Origin: a virus
Length of the DNA: 37,963 bases
Strand: one strand, 5' to 3'
IMG/VR virus record: IMGVR_UViG_3300039049_000065
Coordinates: 1 to 37,963 of that record
Below, in pieces: positions 21,280 to 28,651 of this stretch. The translations under genes were made by a program, and so were the position numbers. Position 1 is the stretch's first letter, and the number at the start of each line of letters is the position of its first letter. The notes under the pieces were generated by a model. That model did not search any database. It was not told where the DNA came from and saw only the letters and a list, made by a program, of their open reading frames with translations.

Positions 21280-21391
21280 CCGGGGAGCCTGACGACCTTT
21301 GCAAAGCGGGTCTGAAAGTCTAACAATATTGCAGAATCCAAGCTGCAAAAGACAGGGAGGTCTACGCGAGGTGGCTTATCTATCCCCCGGC
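21279..21391 (+). ncRNA. Candidate structured RNA between convergent genes
   Basis: Hand folding gives a closing stem GCCGGGG (21279-21285) with CCCCGGC (21385-21391); AGCC (21286-21289) with GGCT (21373-21376); GACC (21294-21297) with GGTC (21309-21312); GTCT (21318-21321) with AGAC (21350-21353), extended by TTGCAG (21329-21334) with CTGCAA (21343-21348) around an 8-nt loop. A second GGTC (21359-21362) and GTCT (21360-21363) offer alternative pairings, so it could switch. It is GC-richer than the genome and not in a plus-strand gene; its 3' end overlaps the NrdR-like gene antisense. I tested hammerhead (a CTGACGA is present), twister-sister, hatchet, tRNA and common riboswitches and none fits. 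Confidence 0.45.
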
Positions 21392-21588
21392 AACTCTTTA
21401 GATAATTTTTTTGCCTTTATATCATCAATAGTTTTTTCTGGATTCTGTATTGTGTACCACCTATGGCCGCAATCAAAACAAACTCTTCGCCTGATTTGTT
21501 TAAAGTCTTTGTTTACAACTATGCTTACAACTTTCTGGATTGTGTAGATTTCGCAATTAGGGCAAAGCACCCATGAGATTCTTTTCAT
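21376..21588 (-). CDS. NrdR-like zinc-ribbon protein
   Basis: 70 aa. Cys9-x2-Cys12 and Cys37-x2-Cys40 form a zinc ribbon, with RRR at 33-35 and CGHRWYTIQNPEK, very like the N-terminal part of the bacterial regulator NrdR (CPxC...RRRxCxxCxxRFTTYE). NrdR senses nucleotides through a C-terminal ATP-cone, which is absent here; the protein ends at 70 aa. It may be a stand-alone DNA-binding zinc ribbon. It overlaps the resolvase gene by 32 bp on the same strand. Confidence 0.7.
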   Translation of the reverse strand: MKRISWVLCPNCEIYTIQKVVSIVVNKDFKQIRRRVCFDCGHRWYTIQNPEKTIDDIKAKKLSKELPGDR

Positions 21589-22030
21589 ATACTCGATCAG
21601 TTGATTGTATTGTTATCATTGCCCCCGGTTTTTTTGGGCCGGGTTTTTTATTATCGCAATAATATTTTCGGGCTTGCAAACTTACCACTTGCGAATCATC
21701 AGCAAACGCTGATAATGTTAAAGCATCTAAAGTACTCCTACATAACTTGTCAATATCGCCCCTGTTTTTTGACGTAGGAAATCTAGGCGCAGATTGCCGC
21801 GTTTCTCCTTTAGCGTTTAAATGAGACTTCGGACGCATAAACCAAAATACTAATTCAACGTGTACTGGTTCTTGTATAATCTCGCCGACATTTTTATTTG
21901 CCTCCAATCTTACCGCCTCACGCCATGGTTTCACTTTCTTACTTGATTCAATCATACGCCCATTTCCAACGTGTCTCTTGCTACCCTGTGGTGCAGCCTC
22001 AATACCTTCAACGATAAAACAGTAATACAT
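21557..22030 (-). CDS. rusA: RusA-family Holliday junction resolvase
   Basis: 157 aa from the ATG at 22030; an ATG at 22042 adds 4 residues and would overlap the divergent gene start. FIVEGIEAAPQGSKRHV at the N-terminus, then GDIDKLCRSTLDALT and FADDSQVVSLQARK carry the conserved acidic residues (two Asp in GDIDK, and the DDSQVV pair) that bind metal in RusA nucleases. The enzyme cuts branched DNA from recombination or replication before packaging. A plus-strand terminator (21624-21650) lies within its C-terminal coding sequence. Confidence 0.9.
   Translation of the reverse strand: MYYCFIVEGIEAAPQGSKRHVGNGRMIESSKKVKPWREAVRLEANKNVGEIIQEPVHVELVFWFMRPKSHLNAKGETRQSAPRFPTSKNRGDIDKLCRSTLDALTLSAFADDSQVVSLQARKYYCDNKKPGPKKPGAMITIQSTDRVYEKNLMGALP
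21624..21650 (+). terminator. Plus-strand intrinsic terminator within rusA
   Basis: CCCGG (21624-21628) pairs with CCGGG (21639-21643); further pairing with the flanking C and G runs is possible. Six T follow (21644-21649). It would end plus-strand transcripts from the early block (dcm and the RNA candidate) inside the antisense-coding rusA gene. The minus strand here codes for the resolvase's Lys/Pro/Gly repeat (KKPGPKKPG), so one sequence serves both purposes. Confidence 0.6.
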
Positions 22031-22031
22031 A

Positions 22032-22799
22032 ATGAGTTTCATTCCAGAGAATACGCCGTTCGTATCTTTGCCTACAGCCTTAAAGGGCAGAATCGACCCA
22101 CACCAATTAGCGGTACTTTGGGTGCTGCAAAGCTACTACCCGAACATTTGGCCTAGTTATAGCACAATCGCGCAAGACGCTGGTATGTGCCGTTCTAAAG
22201 TAATCCATACCGTTGAACAACTTTGTTCACTTGGCTGGTTGCAGAAAGTTTCAAGGACAGATGAACACGGCCAGAAAACTAACGCATATCGAGTAACAGT
22301 TTGGCACGAATGCAAAGTACCCAGCCCACAAAAAGCTAGTATTGATGCGGGGTGTATTTCAACGACCAGTGTACCAGATACACCACCCCTAGTAGCTGAC
22401 GTAAACCCCCCCGGTGTACCACATACACCCGAAGTAAAACAAACTAAACTAAAACAAAAAACTAAAAAGGGCGCATATACGAAAGACTTTGAATTTTTTT
22501 GGAATATGTACCAATCCATGCACGCTGAAAAAAGTATCAGCCAATCAAAAAAACCAGCGTTTACTGAATGGCAGAAGCTGGATAAAAAAACTAAAGAAAA
22601 ACTACCCGAATGTCTGGAAGCTGATATAAAGGCAAGGATTAAAAAATTTAGAAACGATGAATGGTGTCCAATGTTTCCTGATTGCCATAGATGGATTAGC
22701 AAAGGCCAATATGAACAGTTTTTGGAGTTGCGGAAACCAGAAAATCAATCAAAATTAAGACCTTGGTTAAAAAATAAAACTAAAGAACAACCTTTTTAA
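22032..22799 (+). CDS. Replication protein with N-terminal winged helix
   Basis: 255 aa. Residues about 8-75 (LPTALKGRIDPHQLAVLWVLQSYY, PSYSTIAQDAGMCRSKVIHTVEQLCSLGWLQKV) form a winged HTH of the HTH_36 type found in phage O-like initiators and primosomal proteins. A Pro/Thr-rich linker (about 100-150) follows, then a helical C-terminal part (FEFFWNMYQS...WQKLDKKTKEKLPE, DCHRWISKGQYEQF). That tail matches phage replication proteins that recruit a host helicase. It starts 2 bp from the divergent rusA start, so its promoter must lie inside rusA. No polymerase or helicase gene is present, so the phage probably uses host enzymes. Confidence 0.75.
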   Translation: MSFIPENTPFVSLPTALKGRIDPHQLAVLWVLQSYYPNIWPSYSTIAQDAGMCRSKVIHTVEQLCSLGWLQKVSRTDEHGQKTNAYRVTVWHECKVPSPQKASIDAGCISTTSVPDTPPLVADVNPPGVPHTPEVKQTKLKQKTKKGAYTKDFEFFWNMYQSMHAEKSISQSKKPAFTEWQKLDKKTKEKLPECLEADIKARIKKFRNDEWCPMFPDCHRWISKGQYEQFLELRKPENQSKLRPWLKNKTKEQPF

Positions 22800-22805
22800 C
22801 ACACC

Positions 22806-23279
22806 ATGAAACCATACAAAAGAGCCGCGATTGATCGTGATGTTACATTCAGAGCGCCAAACTACAACTGTCACGCTTGCAACGACACCGGGATAGTTCA
22901 CAACGCAGACGGACTTATAAATAATTATTTACCTGATTACGATAAACAGGAAAATGGTAAGCGTATGGCTGGTTGTGATCTTGCAATCATCTGTTACTGC
23001 GAAGCCGTCTACCCAGTTTATGACGAAGATGCTAAGTTAGTTTCTCACGGATTCAGAAATGGCGATGGAGATATTAGAAACAACGTAGGGGTTGATATTG
23101 ATAAAGATACAGTTAGAGAACTACATAATCTGAGAAAAAAGGCTTGGAAAGAAACAGCTAATCTAATGAATAAATTAATTCAGAAAAACCTAAAAAATAA
23201 AAAAGCAGAATTACCCCAAGAAATCCAAAAAGTAAAAGAACAGTTGAAAAATGCAAGGACTATCTTACCGACTCTCTAA
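22806..23279 (+). CDS. Cys-rich (zinc-binding?) replication-associated protein
   Basis: 157 aa. Cys22-x2-Cys25 followed by a TG pair (NCHACNDTGIV), and later Cys57, Cys63 and Cys65 (GCDLAIICYC), could bind zinc in a DnaJ-like or zinc-ribbon manner. The C-terminal half is a long charged helix (about 100-150). It lies 6 bp after the winged-helix replication protein, so a helper in replication initiation is plausible. No family assigned. Confidence 0.65.
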   Translation: MKPYKRAAIDRDVTFRAPNYNCHACNDTGIVHNADGLINNYLPDYDKQENGKRMAGCDLAIICYCEAVYPVYDEDAKLVSHGFRNGDGDIRNNVGVDIDKDTVRELHNLRKKAWKETANLMNKLIQKNLKNKKAELPQEIQKVKEQLKNARTILPTL

Positions 23280-23421
23280 AGACTACATTGTCTACGACCC
23301 ATTGCAAAAATGCAATTATAGAATCCTAAACGGCAAGCGTATTTGGTTACAGCCTAAACCTGTAGAGTTTTATCCTAAGAAAAAAGGGTTAAACTCAGAA
23401 CAGATACACCTCGACTTATGA
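23251..23421 (+). CDS. 56-aa basic protein
   Basis: ATG at 23251 overlapping the previous gene by 29 bp, stop in an ATGA overlap with the ParB-like gene. Sequence pattern: MQGLSYRLSKDYIVYDPLQK, then NYRILNGKRIWLQPKPVEFYPKKKG. Compact beta-rich basic protein. The exact overlap with the next start supports expression. Function unknown. Confidence 0.62.
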   Translation: MQGLSYRLSKDYIVYDPLQKCNYRILNGKRIWLQPKPVEFYPKKKGLNSEQIHLDL

Positions 23422-24038
23422 CCCAAACACCGAGCTACCCAATCGTAGCCCCAGAGCATATAAAGCAATCAAGAATTATTGACCTTACACTATACAAAAA
23501 TAATCCTCGAGTTCATAGCGAAATTCAGATTGAACGGCTGGTTAATTCTTTAAAAGAGTTTGGTTTTACAAATCCTGTTCTTATAGACGATACCGGGAAT
23601 GTGATTGCTGGACATGGAAGGATTACAGCAGCAAAAAAAATTGGAATGGATTCAGTTCCAACAATTACCCTATCCCATCTATCAGAAGAGCAACGTAAAG
23701 CGTACATTATTGCAGACAATCAACTGGCCCTTAACTCATCTTGGGACGATGACCTATTAAAGAAAGAATTAGAACAATTATCAGAAACTGGTTTTGATCT
23801 TTCACTACTCGGTTGGGGGGACGATATTCCAACCTTTGCAGATGAACCTGACTACGGTTCTTTGGACGACTTCGATGACCCAACTGACGCACTAGCCAAC
23901 AACGTCTATAAAGCAATTCAGATAGAATTTAGACCGGAAGATTATGAACACGCAAAAGCTATAGTTGCAGATGCTAGAAAAAAAGGAATCTATGTAGGCG
24001 AAGAGCTAGTTAAAGCATTAGAACAAATCATTAAATGA
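23418..24038 (+). CDS. ParB-domain protein of the DNA-modification cluster
   Basis: 206 aa. IIDLTLYKNNPRVHSEIQIERLVNSLKEFGF, PVLIDDTGNVIAGHGRITAAKKIG (motif at 60-72) and VPTITLSHLSEEQRKAYIIADNQL match the ParB N-terminal domain found alone or fused to DNA methyltransferases in phages. The C-terminal part (about 130-206) is acidic then helical. It overlaps the FkbM gene by 4 bp. In phages with TET/JBP-type dioxygenases, ParB-domain genes are recurrent neighbours (recollection). It may bind DNA or NTP and position the modifying enzymes; nuclease activity is not shown. Confidence 0.85.
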   Translation: MTQTPSYPIVAPEHIKQSRIIDLTLYKNNPRVHSEIQIERLVNSLKEFGFTNPVLIDDTGNVIAGHGRITAAKKIGMDSVPTITLSHLSEEQRKAYIIADNQLALNSSWDDDLLKKELEQLSETGFDLSLLGWGDDIPTFADEPDYGSLDDFDDPTDALANNVYKAIQIEFRPEDYEHAKAIVADARKKGIYVGEELVKALEQIIK

Positions 24039-24739
24039 AATTATCCCAAGGAGAGATTAACGGTATTAAATTTTTTTACCGGGAGGGTTTTTCTGATGCC
24101 AAAACTTTCATAGAAGTACTTAAGCAAGATTGTTACCAAAAAAAAGGAATGACCATTAAGGCCAACGAATCGTGGCTTGATTGTGGCGGTAATGTAGGTG
24201 CTTTTTCATTATTGGCAGCCTCAAAAGGTGCATCAACTGTTTGTTATGAGCCTGACCCTTACAGCTGCGAAATGATAGAAAAAAACCTTAAATTAAATGG
24301 TTTTGAAAATGCAGTAGAAATAAAAGAAGCGGCTCTTGTCCATGATGAAAGAAAGTCTACAATTTTAACTATCGGGCCTAACGGCGGGGTTTGGCGTAAT
24401 TCAATAATGCACAAAGGCATTAGGAAAAAAGGTATTAAAGTACCTTGTATAAATTTTGATTCTCAAGCCGCTTTAGCCGATAATTGTAAAATGGATATTG
24501 AAGGCGCAGAAATACCAATTCTGACGCATAGTATGGCTACCTTTGAAAAACTTGTTTATGAATGGAGTTTTGATTATGACCCATACATACCAAAACTTTG
24601 GAATGTGATCGACAAACAAAAAGCTGATTACCGAGTAGAAGCAGAATACAAGTCTCTGCACTATGTTGAAAGGGACGTTACATTTTGGGGTGCTACTTGG
24701 TTTCCTAAAAACTCTATGGTTTATTGCTTTGCATTATGA
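24035..24739 (+). CDS. FkbM-family S-adenosylmethionine methyltransferase
   Basis: 234 aa. Motif I WLDCGGNVGAFSLLA (47-61), YEPDP (71-75) binding the cofactor ribose, and CKMDIEGAEIPIL (151-163) are hallmarks of the FkbM (Methyltransf_21) family of O-methyltransferases. FkbM enzymes methylate sugar or other hydroxyl groups. The gene overlaps both the ParB gene and the dioxygenase gene by 4 bp. In that setting the likely acceptor is an oxidised base or its adduct in phage DNA, for example the hydroxyl of 5-hydroxymethylcytosine; this is inference. A role in lipopolysaccharide or protein methylation is an alternative. Confidence 0.88.
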   Translation: MKLSQGEINGIKFFYREGFSDAKTFIEVLKQDCYQKKGMTIKANESWLDCGGNVGAFSLLAASKGASTVCYEPDPYSCEMIEKNLKLNGFENAVEIKEAALVHDERKSTILTIGPNGGVWRNSIMHKGIRKKGIKVPCINFDSQAALADNCKMDIEGAEIPILTHSMATFEKLVYEWSFDYDPYIPKLWNVIDKQKADYRVEAEYKSLHYVERDVTFWGATWFPKNSMVYCFAL

Positions 24740-25518
24740 AACTACCTGAACTAATCCTGAAGCCTGTCACATCGCCCCTTAAAATCGGCGATTCTGTAGG
24801 TGGTTTTGAGCCTAACGTATTTGATGATTGTGTTTTAATCGACCCCGATGGAACCCCAGTAGGATTATTTATAAAAACTTTGCCAGATGATTTGCAGAAC
24901 TTAGTTAACATTGCAGACCGGGAGATACAAACAAAGAGAGTTCCTAAATCTGATATGCGCCGTTCTAGTGGTTTGCATGATGAGGAATCAGAAGTTAAAC
25001 AGTATTCAACTATTCTCGGTTCTTGTCCACCAAAACCACACATGAGAAGGCCATACGCTACCCGGTCATCAGTTCACGCCGTAAAAAGTGCCAATATTTT
25101 TGCAAAGGCAATGCACGTTGCTGGTATTAAATCGTTTGAACTTGTTAAAAAATTTATTCCAACCGTGGCAGATGCACACCTTATGAAAATACGCGAAAGG
25201 ATACCAGAGCAATGGCGTTTTGCTAATAATTTTTCTTCTACAATTTCTAATTGCAATATTTCCGCGCCAGTTCATCAAGACCACGCCAACGTAAAAGGTG
25301 CTATAAATATGATAATTACCAAAAGGCGTAACAGCAAAGGAGGTAATCTTCATGTACCTGATTACAACGCTACCTTTGACCAAACTGATAATTCATTATT
25401 GGTTTACCCAGCTTGGCGCAATCGTCACGGAGTTACCCCGATTATTCCTACATATCAAGGCGGCTACCGTAACTCTCATGTGTGGTACGCCCTTGACTCT
25501 TTTAACAAACTAACCTAG
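24736..25518 (+). CDS. TET/JBP-like 2-oxoglutarate/Fe(II) dioxygenase (probable 5-methylcytosine oxidase)
   Basis: 260 aa from the ATG at 24736, overlapping the FkbM stop (ATGA). The double-stranded beta helix is C-terminal: APVHQDHANVKG gives iron ligands His180 and Asp182, GGNLHVPDYNATF is the family's central strand pattern, NRHGVTPI gives His231, and GGYRNSHVWY gives Arg245 for 2-oxoglutarate. The arrangement, including FANNFSSTISNCN before the HxD, matches TET/JBP phage enzymes shown to oxidise 5-methylcytosine. A cytosine C5-methyltransferase in the same genome supplies the substrate. The N-terminal about 100 residues are a distinct region of unknown fold with Cys and Met-Arg-Arg motifs. 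It ends in TAGTG with the terminase small subunit. Confidence 0.85.
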   Translation: MKLPELILKPVTSPLKIGDSVGGFEPNVFDDCVLIDPDGTPVGLFIKTLPDDLQNLVNIADREIQTKRVPKSDMRRSSGLHDEESEVKQYSTILGSCPPKPHMRRPYATRSSVHAVKSANIFAKAMHVAGIKSFELVKKFIPTVADAHLMKIRERIPEQWRFANNFSSTISNCNISAPVHQDHANVKGAINMIITKRRNSKGGNLHVPDYNATFDQTDNSLLVYPAWRNRHGVTPIIPTYQGGYRNSHVWYALDSFNKLT

Positions 25519-25841
25519 TGGACAAAAAGAAAGCAACACAGGCAGAAAAAGAACATAGAACTTACAGAATAGCTGCGTTACTTGCGCGTGGTGTAACTCG
25601 GTCAGAAATAATAAAATATACCGCGGCTGAGTGGGGGTTGAAGTTAAGACAGACAGAGCAGTATATCCAAGATGCGCGTATCGTTCTCAAGAAAGATTTT
25701 GATATTGACAGAAGGCAATTTACCGCGGACATTTTAAGCCAGCTTTCTACGCTGCAAAAAGAGGCCAGAAACAACAACCAATTACACGTTGCTTTAGGGT
25801 GTATAAATGCAATGGCTAAGATCGCCCAAATTTCAACATGA
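25518..25841 (+). CDS. terS: Terminase small subunit
   Basis: 107 aa, GTG start overlapping the dioxygenase stop (TAGTG). ALLARGVTRSEIIKYTAAEWGLKLRQTEQYIQDARIVLKKDF is an HTH-like DNA-binding segment, followed by a helical oligomerisation part (DILSQLSTLQKEARNN). Small and immediately upstream of TerL with an ATGA overlap, so it is almost certainly the DNA-recognition subunit of the packaging motor. Confidence 0.85.
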   Translation: MDKKKATQAEKEHRTYRIAALLARGVTRSEIIKYTAAEWGLKLRQTEQYIQDARIVLKKDFDIDRRQFTADILSQLSTLQKEARNNNQLHVALGCINAMAKIAQIST

Positions 25842-27181
25842 GCATACTTTCTAAGGAGGGTTCAGTACTTGATCGCCCCGGTAGCGCTGGTATTTCGGTT
25901 GATATTGATGTATTGCTAGAAAGAATAAGAAACGACTTACACGAACCACAAAAGGCTTTTTTTGATGATAATTCCACAGAAATATTAGGACTTTCGGCTG
26001 GTTATGGTGCTGGCAAGACTAGGGCATTATGCGCGGCTTGTGTGAAACTAGCTGCGTTGAACGTAGGATTTACCGGGGCTGTTATGGAGCCAACAGGGCC
26101 ATTAATCCGTGATATATGGCAAACAGACTTTGAACAGTTTTTGGAGCATTATGAAATACCCTACACGTTTAGAGCTAGTCCACTTCCGGAGTATATTTTG
26201 CACCTACCGGGAGGGGATACCAAGATATTGTGCAGAAGTTTTGAAAACTGGTCACGCATAATCGGATTAAATTTAGCTTTCGTGTTGGCAGATGAAATAG
26301 ATACAGTAGCCCCAACAGTTTGCGATAGAGCCTTTCCTAAAATACTTGGAAGGCTAAGGGCTGGCAATGTAAGGCAGTTTTGCGCGGCAAGTACCCCAGA
26401 AGGTTTTAGGTGGATGTGGAATACGTTTGGCTCTGACGAAGCAAAGGAAAGGGAGGACAGAAAGCTAATACGAATGAGGACACAAGACAACCCACACTTG
26501 CCAGACGACTTTATTGAAAGAATGCAAAGCAACTACGACCCTAGTATGTTGCAAGCCTACCTCAATGGAGAATTTACAAATCTAACTACCGGGCAAGTTT
26601 ATGACCGTTTCGTCAGGGCTGATAATGTAGTTAACTCGGTTCCTGATTATTCGCGGGAGCCTTTGAGAATCGGGGTGGACTTTAATATTGGAAATATGAG
26701 CGCCGTTATCGGAATTAAATTAAATGATGAATTGTTAATAATTGATGAGATTGTATCAGCACATGATACAGATGCACTTGCTCAAGAAATCAAACGCCGA
26801 TACCCTACCAGTAAGATTTATGTTTATCCTGACGCAAGCGGAGGGAATCGCTCTACAAATGCAAGCAAAACAGATATACAGATTCTTGAAACCTATGGCT
26901 TCACTAATCTATCAGCAAAAAGCAACCCGCCAATACGCGATAGGGTCACAGCCGTACAGGGTTTGTTATGTAACGGAAAAGGGAAAGTACGTTTACAAAT
27001 CAATGCCAGTTGCAAACGTATGATTGAATGTTTAGAGTTGCAATCATATACTGAAAAGGGCGAGCCAGATAAGGAGGCCGGGTACGATCACATGAATGAT
27101 GCGCTAGGTTATTTGATCTGGCGGGAGTTCAACCCACTTCATGCACGTTCTGGTCGTGGAACTGGTGTTCGATTGTATTAA
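25838..27181 (+). CDS. terL: Terminase large subunit
   Basis: 447 aa. Walker A GYGAGKT (55-61), Walker B AFVLADEID (147-155), motif III-like AASTPEGF (183-190), then a nuclease domain with GVDFNIG (Asp281), YPDASG (Asp332) and YDHMNDALGYLIW (Asp417, Asp421). This is the ATP-driven packaging motor and headful or cos nuclease. Translationally coupled to TerS. The packaging type cannot be decided here; the circular assembly is compatible with permuted headful packaging or with cos ends. Confidence 0.96.
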   Translation: MSILSKEGSVLDRPGSAGISVDIDVLLERIRNDLHEPQKAFFDDNSTEILGLSAGYGAGKTRALCAACVKLAALNVGFTGAVMEPTGPLIRDIWQTDFEQFLEHYEIPYTFRASPLPEYILHLPGGDTKILCRSFENWSRIIGLNLAFVLADEIDTVAPTVCDRAFPKILGRLRAGNVRQFCAASTPEGFRWMWNTFGSDEAKEREDRKLIRMRTQDNPHLPDDFIERMQSNYDPSMLQAYLNGEFTNLTTGQVYDRFVRADNVVNSVPDYSREPLRIGVDFNIGNMSAVIGIKLNDELLIIDEIVSAHDTDALAQEIKRRYPTSKIYVYPDASGGNRSTNASKTDIQILETYGFTNLSAKSNPPIRDRVTAVQGLLCNGKGKVRLQINASCKRMIECLELQSYTEKGEPDKEAGYDHMNDALGYLIWREFNPLHARSGRGTGVRLY

Positions 27182-27217
27182 TGAACTACTATGTAATTAA
27201 AACTAGGGAGACTTATT

Positions 27218-28648
27218 GTGTATAGCGGTTACGGCAGACAATACAGCAGAGGCAACACAGGGGTAACTACTGATGTTAACGACCCTAGTTCAACTTGGTT
27301 TAATCAAGAACCGCATTGGTTGCTAATAGAGGATTTAGCCGGGGGGACATATTCCATACGCATGAAACACAGGCGTTATTTGCCACAAGAGCCAAGAGAG
27401 CAAGACGATTCATACGAAAACAGATTAGCTAGAAGCACTTGCCCGCCATATCTACAGCGCCTTGAACGTATGCTTGCGGGTATGCTTACAAGAAAGCCTG
27501 TCAGGTTGCAAGATGTAAACGACACAATAAGAGAACAACTATTTGACGTAGACCTACAAGGTAATGATTTGAATATCTGGACTTATGAAACAGCTAGAAA
27601 AATGATTCGTTATGGACACGTTGGGGTTTTAGTTGATACACCGGCTGAGGGTAATGGCCGTCCATATTGGGTAGCTTATACACCGAGGGAAATATTAGGC
27701 TATCGAACAGAAGTAAGAGGGGGTCAAACTACATTTACTCAACTTAGGCTGATGGAAAAGGTCTACGAGCCTGACGGCGAGTATGGCGAAAAACTGATTG
27801 AACAAGTTAGGGTGTTATATCCGGGGCGCTATGAGATACACAGAAAAAATGATGACGGCAAATACACAGTTTTTGATGAAGGCACTACAACTACACCACA
27901 AATACCCTTTGCAGTTGCATATTCAAACCGTGTAAGTCTTATGGAATCTAGGCCGCCGTTAGAGGATATTGCGGAGTTAAACATCAAAGCGTACCAAGTG
28001 CAAAGTGACCTTGATAACCAGCTACATATATCCGCTGTACCATTGCTAGGTTTCTTTGGATTTCCACAAAGTTCTGAAGAAGTAAGCGCGGGACCGGGAG
28101 AGGCGATTGCATTTCCCGCAGATGGTAGAGCCGAGTACATTGAACCAACTGGAAGGTCGTTTGATTCACAGTTTCAAAGGTTAGACCAGCTTGCACAACA
28201 GATAAATGAACTAGGTTTGGCCGCGGTATTAGGACAGAAGTTAAGCGCAGAAACAGCGGAGGCTAAAAGGATAGACCGAAGCCAAGGGGACAGCACAATG
28301 ATGGTAGTAGCGCAACAGATGCAAGACCTAATAGACAACTGCTTAACTTATCACGCCCAATACTTAAATACTTCAGAGATTGGTAGCAGTTTTGTTAATC
28401 GTGATTTCCTAAGTACAAGGCTAGAGCCACAAGAAATACAATCCTTGTTACAACTTTATACCGCTGGTACGATCACACAAAAAACATTATTAGATCAACT
28501 AACTCAAGGCGAGGTGCTAGGGGACGAGTTTGACGTTGAGGAGGAGATTGAGGCTACACAAACAGGCGGCCTAATGGAAATGCAACCACTAGAACCAGAG
28601 GAAGAAGAGGAGCCAGAGGAAGAAGAGGACGAACCAGAGGCGGCGTAA
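27218..28648 (+). CDS. Portal protein (DUF4055-like)
   Basis: 476 aa, GTG start with GGGAG about 9 nt upstream. PHWLLIEDLAGGTYSIR, YENRLARSTCPPYLQRLERMLAGMLTRKPVRL and VGVLVDTPAE in the first 160 residues are typical of DUF4055 portal proteins. The long helical region near NELGLAAVLGQKLSAETAEAKRIDRS corresponds to the portal crown and stem. The C-terminal about 20 residues are almost entirely Glu and Asp. Located directly after TerL and before the MuF head protein, as expected for the portal ring. Confidence 0.92.
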   Translation: MYSGYGRQYSRGNTGVTTDVNDPSSTWFNQEPHWLLIEDLAGGTYSIRMKHRRYLPQEPREQDDSYENRLARSTCPPYLQRLERMLAGMLTRKPVRLQDVNDTIREQLFDVDLQGNDLNIWTYETARKMIRYGHVGVLVDTPAEGNGRPYWVAYTPREILGYRTEVRGGQTTFTQLRLMEKVYEPDGEYGEKLIEQVRVLYPGRYEIHRKNDDGKYTVFDEGTTTTPQIPFAVAYSNRVSLMESRPPLEDIAELNIKAYQVQSDLDNQLHISAVPLLGFFGFPQSSEEVSAGPGEAIAFPADGRAEYIEPTGRSFDSQFQRLDQLAQQINELGLAAVLGQKLSAETAEAKRIDRSQGDSTMMVVAQQMQDLIDNCLTYHAQYLNTSEIGSSFVNRDFLSTRLEPQEIQSLLQLYTAGTITQKTLLDQLTQGEVLGDEFDVEEEIEATQTGGLMEMQPLEPEEEEEPEEEEDEPEAA

Positions 28649-28651
28649 CTG

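Noticed and set aside
21287-21320. CTGACGA and GAAA near each other, suggestive of a hammerhead ribozyme
   Set aside because: The sequence between them does not form stem II next to the core, and no cleavage-site helix fits; GACC/GGTC pairs through the supposed core.
21279-21391. tRNA or tmRNA in the structured segment (acceptor-like GCCGGGG/CCCCGGC)
   Set aside because: No T-loop or anticodon arm, no CCA-like end, and arms have the wrong lengths.
22157-22702. 181-codon minus-strand frame opposite the replication protein
   Set aside because: No motifs; the plus-strand winged-helix protein explains the coding signal.
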